Shown in pieces: positions 16,267 to 24,929 of a DNA stretch of 64,000 bases. The position numbers and the translations under genes were made by a program. Source of the stretch: Natronosalvus sp042663485 (lineage in GTDB: Archaea; Halobacteriota; Halobacteria; Halobacteriales; Natrialbaceae); NCBI GenBank assembly GCA_042663485.1, contig JBHTAF010000007.1; one strand, written 5' to 3'. Positions within the stretch are counted from its first letter, which is position 1. Every line of letters begins with the position of its first letter. Below the pieces are notes generated by a model. That model was not told where the DNA came from, did no database searches, and was given only the letters and a program-made list of their open reading frames with translations.

Positions 16267-16476
16267 TCACGTAAGTACCTTCGGTTGGATACGCGGACTG
16301 TGGTTGACGAGTTGGAGGCTGCGCTCGAGGGAGACCCGCCGATGATCCGAGAGGTTTAGGACGACGGTGTTGTCGTCAACACGAAAGCCGACGTATGCGA
16401 CCGGCTCTCGGTAGTTTTGAGCGGGCTGTGCTGACTGTACTCCTTCCGAGGGTGTTGGTGGTGCGATCGTGTTCAT
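16267..16476 (-). CDS. truncated DUF6166-like protein
   Basis: Residues 20-60 (PVAYVGFRVDDNTVVLNLSD, then SLERSLQLVNHSPRI) follow the same pattern as the DUF6166-like gene at 14807-15212, including the NHSP motif. The frame then ends QPKVLT, so about 60 C-terminal residues of the family are missing. It begins 30 bp from the GC palindrome and has an ATG start, so a short product could be made. It is probably a decayed copy. Confidence 0.55.
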   Translation of the reverse strand: MNTIAPPTPSEGVQSAQPAQNYREPVAYVGFRVDDNTVVLNLSDHRRVSLERSLQLVNHSPRIQPKVLT

Positions 16477-16501
16477 CGATGGTTTGCGGGAGGGCTGATG
16501 A

Positions 16502-16529
16502 CCCGTACCCCTTTCGGGGGTTCAAAAAA
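16502..16529 (-). promoter_or_regulatory. T-run plus GC palindrome leader element
   Basis: Plus strand CCCCTTTCGGGGGTTCAAAAAAC, about 30 bp upstream of the start at 16476. This is one of the clearest members of the palindrome family. Confidence 0.5.
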
Positions 16530-16592
16530 CAGGACGGAGGATCCAGTCCGATGAAGTACCTCGGTGACAAGCCCCGAGGCACTCGCCCTGCT

Positions 16593-16781
16593 TTATCTGT
16601 AGACGTGCTCGAATTCGGCCACCACACCCAGCGCGAGATCGATATCCTCAGTCTGGTCTTTCAACCCCTGAACCGTCATCGCAGATCCACCGAGGAGATA
16701 CACTGTCACGGACTCTGACAGCCAGCTATCGAACTCCTCGAGGAACTCTTTGATCGCCTCACCACCCTTGAATACCGTCAT
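16593..16781 (-). CDS. truncated nucleotidyltransferase (DUF6036-like)
   Basis: The 62-residue frame carries the nucleotidyltransferase start VTVYLLGGSAMTVQGLKDQT followed by EDIDLALGV, i.e. the GG and the first acidic motif of the fold. Full-length members have about 200 residues, so most of the catalytic domain is gone and the protein is unlikely to work. It overlaps the stop of the HTH gene upstream by 4 bp, the usual order for regulator plus nucleotidyltransferase toxin pairs. It may be annotated as a pseudogene. Confidence 0.6.
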   Translation of the reverse strand: MTVFKGGEAIKEFLEEFDSWLSESVTVYLLGGSAMTVQGLKDQTEDIDLALGVVAEFEHVYR

Positions 16782-17728
16782 ACTACACCGTACTGGTCTT
16801 TGAGCGCCAAAAATTCTGATTCACTTGGAAGGACGACAGGGATCTCGTCCGAGTCCTTGACCTCTCCCTGCAGCCCCTGGTACATCGCAGCGACCGTGAA
16901 TTCCAGATCGTACCACATTGCAGTGTCTGTGAGCGTCTCTTGGTCGATGTCCAACGCCTCGATCAACAGCATCGCATAGCTAACCCGGCGGGAGCCGCTA
17001 TCGAGGACGAGCGTGTGACACATCACTTCGCCCGGCGTGAGTTCCTCGTTGGGTGCATACCAGAACGCAGGCTCACCTGCAAGGAAGAACTGCAGCCCGT
17101 ACTCCTCGAATCGACCGAGCCCGGTCACCTGCCAATCAGGTGCGTCTATGAGCGCGTCTGTATCCTCGGTGGTCTGCACGCGGACGAGTGTTCGTTTCGG
17201 GTCGCACCACTCGACCGTCGCACTCGGCGCGATCTCCCGGGCTCGCGACCGGTGCTCGTGGGTCGCGACGGCCTGAGCGAACGCCAGCAGCGGCGCGAGG
17301 TCCTCACTCACCGCGTACTCGGGGCCGGACGGGGACAGCATTGCTCGATGTTTGAGTGGCGACAACGCGTTATGGACGCCTTGCCGGCTCATTCCGAGCC
17401 GTTCTGCTATATTCGTGACGCGACGCGGTTCGTCGAGATACCAGCACACCCGAAGGGTGGCTGGCGAGAGAAGGTCAACCCAGTCCACATGGCCGAGTTC
17501 CGATCGCAGCGCTCGATACGCTTCAGTGACCGGATGGTCAGCGAGATGGACTCGCCGCTGGTTTTTCCGACCACGAGTCTCGACGAGGAGCCCTGCTGCG
17601 AGCAACTCATCGAGTACGTCGTAGAGATGGGTCTGTGAATATCCGGTTTCCATCGCGAGCACTTCCGGAGTTGCTTCTCGGCCGGTGCTGAGTGCGTCAA
17701 TGACAGCAAGTCCGGCCTTCGTAATCAT
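16778..17728 (-). CDS. winged-helix regulator paired with nucleotidyltransferase
   Basis: The 316-residue protein has two winged-helix segments: residues 15-70 (ATPEVLAMETGYSQTHLYDV) and 95-150 (RRVTNIAERLGMSRQGVHNA). The C-terminal half (TLVRVQTTEDTDALIDAPDW, then YGLQFFLAGEPAFWYAPN) resembles the effector domain of archaeal AbiEi-like antitoxins. It overlaps the truncated nucleotidyltransferase gene by 4 bp, forming an operon. The upstream region has a TATA-like TTTATGTA about 25-30 bp before the ATG and flanking inverted repeats, consistent with autoregulation. Antitoxin function is inferred from context. Confidence 0.72.
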   Translation of the reverse strand: MITKAGLAVIDALSTGREATPEVLAMETGYSQTHLYDVLDELLAAGLLVETRGRKNQRRVHLADHPVTEAYRALRSELGHVDWVDLLSPATLRVCWYLDEPRRVTNIAERLGMSRQGVHNALSPLKHRAMLSPSGPEYAVSEDLAPLLAFAQAVATHEHRSRAREIAPSATVEWCDPKRTLVRVQTTEDTDALIDAPDWQVTGLGRFEEYGLQFFLAGEPAFWYAPNEELTPGEVMCHTLVLDSGSRRVSYAMLLIEALDIDQETLTDTAMWYDLEFTVAAMYQGLQGEVKDSDEIPVVLPSESEFLALKDQYGVV

Positions 17729-17790
17729 CTATGTAATTATAGAACCGGACTACATAAATATGTTTCTGGATTTTACTTGACTATCCGGTT
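17729..17790 (-). promoter_or_regulatory. promoter with inverted repeats
   Basis: CTATGTAATTATAG abuts the start codon at 17728. AACCGGA (17743-17749) and TCCGGTT (17784-17790) form a wider inverted repeat around the TATA-like TTTATGTA (minus strand, 17752-17759). Candidate operator for the winged-helix protein. Confidence 0.5.
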
Positions 17791-17969
17791 TCGACAGCGA
17801 CCTCTCCGAGTGCGTTCTTCAGAGACCCGTGGAATGCCACGTGGCTCGTTTGAAGGCTTCCTCAGTCGGTCCGTCCCATCGAGGGAGCCGTTGTGAGCGC
17901 TTACTTTGACGGCCCACTGGCTGGTCTAGCCGTCGTCATATCGTCAGAGCGCACTCCCGACGTCCGAGT

Positions 17970-18371
17970 CTAGAAGAATTTGTTCCCATCGGTAGCGACC
18001 GTCCGTCTTTCCACGACTGTCCCGTTAACCGCATTCACTGCGACGATCGTTGCGTTCTGATTCGTAGGGAGATACATTGTTACACTCGTCTGCCCACTAT
18101 CTATCGTCGTCGAGTCGAACGTACTCCCGCTTTCGGCGATCACGACGAGTTGCGTGACGCCATTCGTCGTGGTTGCTGCCGGCGTCAACGTCACCGTCGT
18201 CTCGACACTCTTGCTGGCCCAGGGCTCGGTCACCGAGAGTTGCTCGAACACTGTCGACTCGGTCGTCTCTATCGTGACTGTGGGGCTGAGCGTCAGACAG
18301 CCGCTCCCAACAACCAGCCCAAGCAGGGCTATCGTCGCAACGACGCGGTGGCGTGAGGGAGTGTCAGTCAT
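17970..18371 (-). CDS. small lipoprotein
   Basis: The 133-residue protein starts MTDTPSRHRVVATIALLGLV and has GSGC as lipobox near residue 25, giving a lipid-anchored protein facing outside. The mature part is Thr/Ser/Val-rich (TVTLTPAATTTNGVTQLVVI), a beta-sandwich-like composition. No family recognised. It stands divergent from the DUF4177-like gene pair. Function unknown. Confidence 0.6.
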   Translation of the reverse strand: MTDTPSRHRVVATIALLGLVVGSGCLTLSPTVTIETTESTVFEQLSVTEPWASKSVETTVTLTPAATTTNGVTQLVVIAESGSTFDSTTIDSGQTSVTMYLPTNQNATIVAVNAVNGTVVERRTVATDGNKFF

Positions 18372-18509
18372 TACTTGTCCTCTTCGGTGCCCGAGTGCTT
18401 GAGCGTTGCATTGCTAAGCGTCCAAGCAGCCCGTCTTCTCGATCAGGAAATGTTCCCTCCATCCGGGGGTGGAGCGGGGTATAGAGGGCTGCAGTACCTA
18501 CTAGTAGTG

Positions 18510-18716
18510 ATGTCCGAATCAGAAGCGACCCACTGGGAGTACGAGACGCTTCGCCCGCCGCGCGGTGAGACCAAAAAAGAATCAGAGGATCCGAAAGCAG
18601 AGTTGAATCAACTCGGTGCAGAGGGCTGGGAGTTTATGGAGACGATCGACTATGAGGGAGGCGGCACCAAGTACCTCGTTTTCAAGCGACCTGCCCAATC
18701 GAGTGAGTCAGTATGA
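18510..18716 (+). CDS. DUF4177-like small protein
   Basis: ATG at 18510 (MSESEATHWEYETLRPPRG) gives 69 residues; the open frame before it is not coding-like. The pattern WEYETLRPP, then LNQLGAEGWEFMETIDYEGGG and YLVFKRP is that of the DUF4177 family of small single-domain proteins. Its stop overlaps the ATG of the membrane protein gene (ATGA), so the two are translationally coupled. A broken relative is found on the minus strand at 19967-20026. Role unknown; coupling suggests a partner of the membrane protein. Confidence 0.72.
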   Translation: MSESEATHWEYETLRPPRGETKKESEDPKAELNQLGAEGWEFMETIDYEGGGTKYLVFKRPAQSSESV

Positions 18717-19729
18717 CTGATGAGACCGACATCAGCACGGCCAACACGATGCGTGAGCGCTCGGGCGAGAGTCGGATAAAACTCTGGGTGCTGCTGCGCG
18801 CGAACCGCCTTCTCGTTTCCCTCGTCCTGACCAGTGCCGTATTTGTCGTATTCGTGATCGCCGTCGCTGTCCTCTATCCACCGTTTTCACGGCAAATCGA
18901 GTCCGGCGACATGATCGACACGATGTTCTCGACGATGATCACGGTCATCGTGACTGGGACGACACTCGTCGTCACGATCGGTCAGCTCGTCCTCTCCCAG
19001 GAGAACGGCCCGCTTGGCGATCAACGCGAGCGGATGGCCAGTTCAATGGATTTCCGGGATTTCACTGAAGAATTAATTGGGTCTCCGAGTCCTGCCGATC
19101 CATCCGAGTTCCTCCGACAGATCATCGGAGTCACGGCACAACGGACTACGGCTCTTCGAGATTCTATTGGCAAGAATGATGACGAGAACCTCCGAGAAGA
19201 GGTCGATGAATTTGCTGAAAGCGTCACTGGGAACGCTGACACGGTACGTGACCAACTTGAGGGTGCGCAGTTCGGCTCGTTCGACGTGTTATTTGCCGCA
19301 CTGAATTTCAATTACAGCTGGAAAATCTTCCAAGTTGAACGTCTCGCGAACGAATACGAAGAGAGCCTCGGTGAGGAAGAACACAGCTTGCTTGACGATC
19401 TCAAAACAGCGCTGTCACTGTTTGGACCAGCACGCGAGCACATCAAGACGCTGTACTTCCAGTGGGCACTCATCAACTTGTCTCAGCTAATTCTCTATGC
19501 TGCAGTCCCGGCATTGGCTATTGCGGGTATCATGATCGCAATCGTTGATGCGGGGACGTTCCCGGGAAACACGCTCGGTTTCGATCACATCGTCCTTGTC
19601 GTCGGCGGTGCGTTTGCAGTGACGCTCGTTCCATTCATGCTGTTCGTCTCGTATGTCCTTCGTATCGTCACCATAGCGAAACGGACACTTGCTATCGAGC
19701 CGTTGATCCTCCGTGATTCACAACGCTAA
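18713..19729 (+). CDS. membrane protein with long coiled cytoplasmic or external loop
   Basis: This 338-residue protein has four predicted membrane segments: about 32-56 (LVSLVLTSAVFVVFVIAVAV), 70-92 (MFSTMITVIVTGTTLVVTIG), 250-275 and 292-318. Between the second and third pairs lies a 150-residue charged helical loop (ENLREEVDEFAESVTGNADT). I recognise no family, though similar haloarchaeal proteins are known from memory. It is coupled to the DUF4177-like gene. A channel or sensor role would be guesswork. Confidence 0.68.
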   Translation: MTDETDISTANTMRERSGESRIKLWVLLRANRLLVSLVLTSAVFVVFVIAVAVLYPPFSRQIESGDMIDTMFSTMITVIVTGTTLVVTIGQLVLSQENGPLGDQRERMASSMDFRDFTEELIGSPSPADPSEFLRQIIGVTAQRTTALRDSIGKNDDENLREEVDEFAESVTGNADTVRDQLEGAQFGSFDVLFAALNFNYSWKIFQVERLANEYEESLGEEEHSLLDDLKTALSLFGPAREHIKTLYFQWALINLSQLILYAAVPALAIAGIMIAIVDAGTFPGNTLGFDHIVLVVGGAFAVTLVPFMLFVSYVLRIVTIAKRTLAIEPLILRDSQR

Positions 19730-19966
19730 GGCGGTACAGCTCCGCTTGGCGCCCGTCTGGGGTTTTTGATCTATTGTTACGTCCTAATTTCGAATACCAG
19801 AACCGACTCAACTGAGGATGAGCGGCCCCATTGGAGGGTCTGATTGGCGAGCGTCGCGAACCGCAAGATGGACGAATAAACCAGAGAATTGGTAGGTTTG
19901 AGGTGGCAAAGGCGGTACTGGCGACCCGAGGATAATCCCACCCTCGAGGAAGGTCGTCGCATCGAC

Positions 19967-20026
19967 TGCCCTCTGCTGGGTCAATCCCTTCGACGGCTCG
20001 AGCGTTTCGTACTCCCACTGAGTGGA
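19967..20026 (-). pseudogene. DUF4177-like remnant
   Basis: A minus-strand segment reads STQWEYETLEPSKGLTQQRA, clearly related to the start of the DUF4177-like protein at 18510-18716 (ATHWEYETLRPPRG). The rest of the domain is missing, with unrelated sequence after it. It is a short relic only. Confidence 0.55.
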
Positions 20027-20279
20027 AATGGACTTCCGGATCAGTCGCTCCAGTTTAACCCTCACGCCCGGGAGTTGTGCGAACACGGTGCCGAGGAGGA
20101 GCTGATCGAATGGAACGGTAAAGGTAGCCCGCAGTCGCCATTACTCGAACGATGTTATACTGGCTGGGAAACCCTTCCATGGAGCTATGTGAAAGGGGGA
20201 CGAACAATTCGGTTAACCCGTTTTTGAGAGATCTCGATCTGTTGACTACGCGCTTTGAGTGCAGCAGAGTAGTATGAAC

Positions 20280-20360
20280 AACTCGAATTCTGTCAGGAAT
20301 AGCGTGCGAGATCCAGCGGATGAGTTCAGCACGACGACTCTGGGTATTTCGCAGTCTCTA
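20280..20360 (+). repeat. degenerate IS-end relic
   Basis: GCGGATGAGTTCAGCACGACGACT here resembles the inner part of the IS end at 47752-47870 (GGATGAGTGCAGCATGACGCC) and the stretch at 21117-21195. It is a weak, aged copy. The flanking 19730-20421 stretch otherwise holds no gene. Confidence 0.35.
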
Positions 20361-20421
20361 ATCAGAACAGCTGTCAGAATCGGTGGAATCTTTATGTGTT
20401 TGCACTCCCTCTTGAGTCGGA

Positions 20422-20937
20422 GTGAATGACCTGATTACCGAATACGCCGACTACGACTCATTTGCTCGTGCGTGGCATTCAGATACCCTCACTGACTACG
20501 ATATCTCTCTCGGAGAAGCCCGGGAACGGGGGCTTCTCAACGAACAGAAAACCCGGCAACTATGGCAATTGTTGGGGCTTCTTGGCACCGACGAGCTTTT
20601 TATTCAACTTCCAGATTGGTTGGCCGACGAGAAGGTTGGAGTCGCGGACAGAACCACACCCACGATGTTCGTTGGACGCATCTCCAGAGAGACCGAGGAC
20701 GCAATTCTCTTCAAAGAGTCCGCAGCGGCTCGACCACTGATGGGACTCGCACACAGAATCCATTCACTCGAGAAGGGTATTGAAAATACAGAGGTCGATA
20801 CTGACCGACATGAGCGGTCAGAGAATCGTCTTCGAGACCATTACCAACAGTTTGGCAACCGAGATGACCTTCCCACCCTCTCTGACGAGTGGCTTCCAAA
20901 AAGCCAACTCATAACGGCTGTTCAGCGGTGTGAGTGA
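20422..20937 (+). CDS. hypothetical protein
   Basis: The frame starts at GTG 20422 (VNDLITEYADYDSFARAW) and has 171 residues. It is acidic, with helical N-terminal region (ARERGLLNEQKTRQLWQLLG), a beta-rich middle (TMFVGRISRETEDAILFKES) and a polar C-terminus. No family recognised. It lies alone between IS relics. The coding quality by composition is good, so I believe it is real, but function cannot be assigned. Confidence 0.5.
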   Translation: MNDLITEYADYDSFARAWHSDTLTDYDISLGEARERGLLNEQKTRQLWQLLGLLGTDELFIQLPDWLADEKVGVADRTTPTMFVGRISRETEDAILFKESAAARPLMGLAHRIHSLEKGIENTEVDTDRHERSENRLRDHYQQFGNRDDLPTLSDEWLPKSQLITAVQRCE

Positions 20938-21116
20938 ACAAAACACCAGCCTTTATCAGCAGAATTGACGGTTGTAATCGCGACTTTTCAGAAATGACCG
21001 TACGTCACCAGACCGGTGTTGATCAGGCCGATATATCGCATTCCTCTGGGACTGTTGTGCGAGATATGCGCCCTGTATCTCGCAGAGTCACAACGAACTG
21101 CCGAAATGCTATCAGA

Positions 21117-21195
21117 AGTTGTGTGTGAGGTATAGAGGATAAGTTTAGCACAACGACTTTGTTTGTTTCACATCGAAGCCAACGATCCAGCCGTT
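21117..21195 (+). repeat. degenerate IS-end relic
   Basis: GTTGTGTGTGAGGTATAGAGG and following TTTCACATCGAAGCC line up with 47793-47870 (GTTGTGCTGAATATAGAGG, TTTCACACCGGAAGCC). This is a second diverged copy of the same IS end, about 70 percent alike by eye. Confidence 0.45.
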
Positions 21196-21238
21196 CAGTA
21201 GATCTGCGAACTGGCTGCTGAGATCTCCAGTAGATCTC

Positions 21239-21511
21239 TTACTCGTAATAGACTTGCAACTTATCTTCGTCGATGTGCACCTCATACTCAGTGATCGTGA
21301 ACGAAATCGATATGGCGTTCTCGTCGGTAACGAGTGCATCAAGCGCTTCCGGATCAACAAAATCACATAGAGTACCGCCTATTTCGTCTGAGAGGTTAAC
21401 TGGCCGTACGTCTTCCAGGGATGCAAGCGCATCGATGACGGCTATGCTCGGCTCCATATTCGACCAATCATATCGCCGCTGAACCGACTCAGTCGATGTC
21501 ATAGTATCCAC
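21239..21511 (-). CDS. HalOD1-like domain protein
   Basis: The 90-residue protein (start 21511, or MTSTES at 21502) has a HalOD1-like order: helix (EPSIAVIDALASLEDVRPVN), a DPEALDALV segment and two closing strands (ISISFTITEYEVHIDEDKL). It matches less closely than 5133-5381, so the assignment is moderate. It is divergent from nothing nearby and has gene-free DNA upstream. Likely a small signalling output domain. Confidence 0.62.
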   Translation of the reverse strand: MDTMTSTESVQRRYDWSNMEPSIAVIDALASLEDVRPVNLSDEIGGTLCDFVDPEALDALVTDENAISISFTITEYEVHIDEDKLQVYYE

Positions 21512-22008
21512 GTCTCAGCGTAGGGTTGGACTCGGTTATACTTGGCGTGGGAGTCATCATGATGAATTTGCTCGTAGCCGCTATTAGCGACTTCTACACC
21601 GTTCCGGTATGCGCTTTGTAGGGCGTGTTGAGCGCTAGTGCTACCTCTGCCTTGGAGGTAGGCGGATCAATAGCCATTCTCTGGCCAGAATATGGACCAC
21701 AACGAGGAAAGTAGCATGGCATGGTACACAACGGTTAGCGGAATAACGATCATCCAATCACCCGTACTGAGCGATCACCGGCTTCCGTAAATTAGTTCTC
21801 ACCACACGTCACAGTCACGCCCGAGTTCAGCACACACTAGATGAACTACTCGACTCTTGTCAGAAACGAGATGACTGACTCCGAGGATGTGTCTCTCATG
21901 GAGAACTCGTTGATTCCGTCACGCTAGCGCTGAACTGACCGATAAGTAGGCGTGCGAATCTTTCAGGTAATGAAAAGTCACTTATCCATCACAATAGGAG
22001 TTTTGCGC
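21512..22008. other. gene-free stretch
   Basis: No coding frame is convincing. It contains a small hairpin, CTACCTC (21641-21647) with GAGGTAG (21655-21661), and a GTTCAGCACACACTAG tract reminiscent of the IS-end relics. Confidence 0.4.
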
Positions 22009-22395
22009 ATGAAACGACGTTCCCTCCTATCCACCGCTCTTGGGAGCAGTATTGTCATATCTGGTTGTCTCGGTGTCGGCGGGGAACAGAGTGGAGAAGG
22101 GACGATTGTCGAAATCATCCCGAGTAACAATACTGATCAACAAATTTCCCTCGAAATAGCCGTCTATGCGACGGATGACTCCCTGTTACTCGACCACTCG
22201 TACTCGTTGCCGGCAGGACATTCTGACGAATCACGGGGTGTCGAAGATCGCGTTGACCACCTTGTCGTCTCGCTAAATGGCGAAGACGAGATAAGACACG
22301 AGTATGACCCCGACGTAGACATTTGCTCACGCGATGGGGAAGACGTTCAAATAATAATCGAATCAGAAGGCATCACATTCCCTTACTCATGTTAA
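22009..22395 (+). CDS. small lipoprotein
   Basis: Of three possible starts, ATG 22009 gives MKRRSLLSTALGSSIVISGC, a twin-arginine-like signal with lipobox ISGC. The mature 105 residues are beta-rich (QISLEIAVYATDDSLLLDHS) with two Cys near the C-terminus (CSRDGEDV, ending FPYSC) that could form a disulphide. It resembles other short haloarchaeal lipoproteins in this window in layout, not in sequence. Function unknown. Confidence 0.65.
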   Translation: MKRRSLLSTALGSSIVISGCLGVGGEQSGEGTIVEIIPSNNTDQQISLEIAVYATDDSLLLDHSYSLPAGHSDESRGVEDRVDHLVVSLNGEDEIRHEYDPDVDICSRDGEDVQIIIESEGITFPYSC

Positions 22396-22508
22396 CTCCA
22401 ACTCTGTATCGAATATCAGGAAATTGTTACTTAGGCTGGCTCGGACAGAATGATTAGGGGGTGGAACAACCATAACCGTCCAGCAACCCTTCTACTAGGA
22501 CATCACAC

Positions 22509-23717
22509 ATGGATATATCTGAGATCCTCTCCCCAAAATTCACGGAGTTCGACATCGGCACACCGCTCTCGAAGGTCGCCGGGGCGTTCGAGAATCAGGA
22601 ACTTGATGCCGTCATCGTAACAGACGGCGACGAGTATCGCGGTGTCGTTAGCCGCCGACAGCTGGCATCGTCGTCCAACCAGCCGTCTGCGAAGGTTAGC
22701 TCACAGGCACAGCACGTCCCAACTGTCGAGCGCACCGAGGATGTCCGCGAGGTCGCGCGGCTCATGATCGGTAGCGGCGCCAAAACACTCCCCGTACTCG
22801 ATGACGATCGTGTTGTCGGTGTGGTGACCGGCGATGCGGTCCTCGAGGCTGTCCGTCCGTTTCTCGCCGCAGTGACCGTCGACGATGCCTACACAACGGA
22901 GTTGATCAGTGCGGCCCCTGAAACCTCGATCGGAAAAGCGCTCAATATGCTTCGGGACGCTGGGATCGCCCATCTCCCAGTCGTCGACGGGGACGACCTC
23001 GTGGGACTGCTGAGCCTGTACGACGTCATCGAGTTCACGACGCGAGGCGGCAACAAGAGCCAAGGTGGTTCGTCGAGCGGCTTCGGTGGCCGCGGCGGTG
23101 GCGGGCAGAACCGTGGTGGATTCGGCGCACGCGAGGGCGACGCCGACCGGATGCTCGATCTCCCGGTACGGAACCTGATGTCCGACGCAGTCGTGACAGT
23201 AGAGCGGAACGCACCGCTCGACGGGGTGGTCGAGACGATGTTCGAGCGAGGAATCTCCTCACTCGTCGTCACGGCCGACGACACCGACGAGCCGATCGGT
23301 ATCATCACGAAAACGGACGTCATCAAGGCGCTCACCTGGGAGCGCGATGACCGGAACGCCGTGCAGGTGTTCGGGCTCGACCTGCTGGAGGAGATGGACT
23401 ACGACGACGTCTCCGCGCTGATCGAGCGCATGACCTCGAAGTACGGTGAGATGAGCGTGATCAAGGCCAGCATCGAACTGCAGGAGCACAAGGAACAGAG
23501 CCGGGGTGTGCCGCTAGTGCTGGCACGGATTCGACTGGTCACCGACCGCGGCTACTTCACTGCCGATGGGGAGGGGTACGGTGCTTCCCACGCCCTCCGT
23601 CTCGCAGCGAACGCTGTCGAACGTCAACTCCTCAAGGGGAAAACCTACGGCCAGTCGAAGAAGCATCCCGACACTGACGAGCAGGCACAGCTCTATGGCT
23701 GGTGGCTTGGCGGGTAA
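22509..23717 (+). CDS. four-CBS protein with possible ribosome-hibernation-factor-like tail
   Basis: The 402-residue protein has CBS domains near 1-60, 65-120, 125-185 and 215-275 (for example VDDAYTTELISAAPETSIGK and VRNLMSDAVVTVERNAPLDG). A Gly-rich linker (GGRGGGGQNRGGFGAREGD) separates the third and fourth. The C-terminal 100 residues (ALIERMTSKYGEMSVIKASI, then HALRLAANAVERQLLKGK) have the strand-helix layout of hibernation-promoting factor. CBS pairs bind adenosyl ligands, so energy state could control ribosome binding. The tail assignment is my inference. The gene stands alone with high GC, like a chromosomal gene. Confidence 0.75.
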   Translation: MDISEILSPKFTEFDIGTPLSKVAGAFENQELDAVIVTDGDEYRGVVSRRQLASSSNQPSAKVSSQAQHVPTVERTEDVREVARLMIGSGAKTLPVLDDDRVVGVVTGDAVLEAVRPFLAAVTVDDAYTTELISAAPETSIGKALNMLRDAGIAHLPVVDGDDLVGLLSLYDVIEFTTRGGNKSQGGSSSGFGGRGGGGQNRGGFGAREGDADRMLDLPVRNLMSDAVVTVERNAPLDGVVETMFERGISSLVVTADDTDEPIGIITKTDVIKALTWERDDRNAVQVFGLDLLEEMDYDDVSALIERMTSKYGEMSVIKASIELQEHKEQSRGVPLVLARIRLVTDRGYFTADGEGYGASHALRLAANAVERQLLKGKTYGQSKKHPDTDEQAQLYGWWLGG

Positions 23718-23894
23718 TCGGATCGATGTCTCCAATGATGGTAGTCGGTTCCGAGTGGCGCTACCCACTCGTCTCTCGTCTCTTGTCCCTTGTGCAGACG
23801 GACGAACATTGGTCGAGTTCGTCCAGTTAGGACGACACGGCTAAACGCGTGCATCCAGCAGTCGTCAGGTCGCTCGTGACGGTGGTTTGCGACA

Positions 23895-24175
23895 TCAGGC
23901 CTCGAATGTGTCGTCGTATCGTTCGTAGGTGATGGTCAGTCGTCCTGGCGTTTGAGGCTTCGCTGCGTCTCGAAGCGCCTGGAACTCTCGCAGGAGTTCA
24001 TCGGCATTGTCTGCCCCTTCTCGAACGCTCTGCGATTCCTCTCGAATCGCATCATATACCCGTTCCAGAACGCGTCGAACGGCGTACGAATCAGTCTCCG
24101 GCCAGCGTATCCGGCCCACTCGGCGGGTTCGTCGAATGGATTCTGTGTTGGCAGTTCCACGACGTAGACTTGCAT
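23895..24175 (-). pseudogene. hypothetical plasmid-type gene with frameshift
   Basis: From ATG 24175 the frame reads MQVYVVELPTQNPFDEPAEW. Near 24110 the coding phase shifts, and RWPETDSYAVRRVLERVYDA, EESQSVREGADNADELLREF then continue to the stop at 23895. The second part has clear halophilic coding bias, so it is the true frame. An open frame with similar bias extends upstream to about 24262. The segment 23984-24117 was copied to 10774-10907 almost unchanged. Family unknown. Confidence 0.6.
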
Positions 24176-24264
24176 GATCCGATCACGGACGTTCGACTTG
24201 TCTGTTCTGGGATTCGGTTCGACTCGTTGGACGAATCGAGTTGACTCCGTGTTGACATCGATAC

Positions 24265-24302
24265 TCCCCGGCGCGTGTGCGCCGGTGCCCCTTACTGGCG
24301 CA
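24265..24302 (-). promoter_or_regulatory. GC palindrome leader element
   Basis: CCGGCGC and GCGCCGG (24269-24286) form a strong palindrome, with a weaker one beside it. It lies upstream of the frameshifted gene, matching the leader family in position. Confidence 0.4.
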
Positions 24303-24341
24303 ACAACAACGATCTCACAATCGCTGAGGAATCGAATTCCG

Positions 24342-24737
24342 CTACGCCAGATGCGACACCTCTTCTGGCTCATTGGCATCGTCGAACTCACCACGTTCGA
24401 CCGCCTCCCATTCGTCACCCGGCTCCGGACTCCACCAATCGACCTCGTAGGCGTACGGCGAGCCGAGAATTTTCATCCGGGCGGATCCATCGGGAAGGTC
24501 GCGACGCAATTTCTCGACGATGTGGAGATTCCAGGCCGTGTCTGTATCGAAACAGGCGAGGACGGCATCTTCGTAGCCACGATCTTCCATGGGTTCCTGG
24601 AACTCGACCCGCGTGTTGCAATTCTTGCAGAACACTCCCTCGAAGGGAATGTGGCTGAATACCTCGTGCCCGCAGACTGGACACCAGAGGAATTCAAACA
24701 GTGCTTCGCTGTGGCGGTCAATGACTTCGATACTCAT
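24342..24737 (-). CDS. zinc-ribbon protein (DUF7567-like)
   Basis: The 131-residue protein starts MSIEVIDRHSEALFEFLWCP and has a zinc ribbon formed by CPVCG near residue 19 and CKNC near 37. The remaining part (AVLACFDTDTAWNLHIVEKL, then PYAYEVDWWSPEPGDEWEAV) is a compact alpha/beta region with no motif I recognise. Haloarchaeal relatives on plasmids are uncharacterised; the family name is from memory. It sits between the frameshifted gene and the distal end of the CRISPR array. Confidence 0.6.
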   Translation of the reverse strand: MSIEVIDRHSEALFEFLWCPVCGHEVFSHIPFEGVFCKNCNTRVEFQEPMEDRGYEDAVLACFDTDTAWNLHIVEKLRRDLPDGSARMKILGSPYAYEVDWWSPEPGDEWEAVERGEFDDANEPEEVSHLA

Positions 24738-24929
24738 CTGTGAACCTGGCCCATATGACTCGGGCCACCCCTTCCTGCCTGAGAAAAAATACTATTCTGA
24801 ACGTTCTGAGACCTCTCCGTTCAGCGCCGTAGACGATCCTCGAGCGGGCTTCATAGCCACAGTCGGGGTAATCGAACCCTCGCTGTACTTCGTCCCCAGT
24901 TAGAGGGGTCGTGGTAGGAGTCGTTCGTA

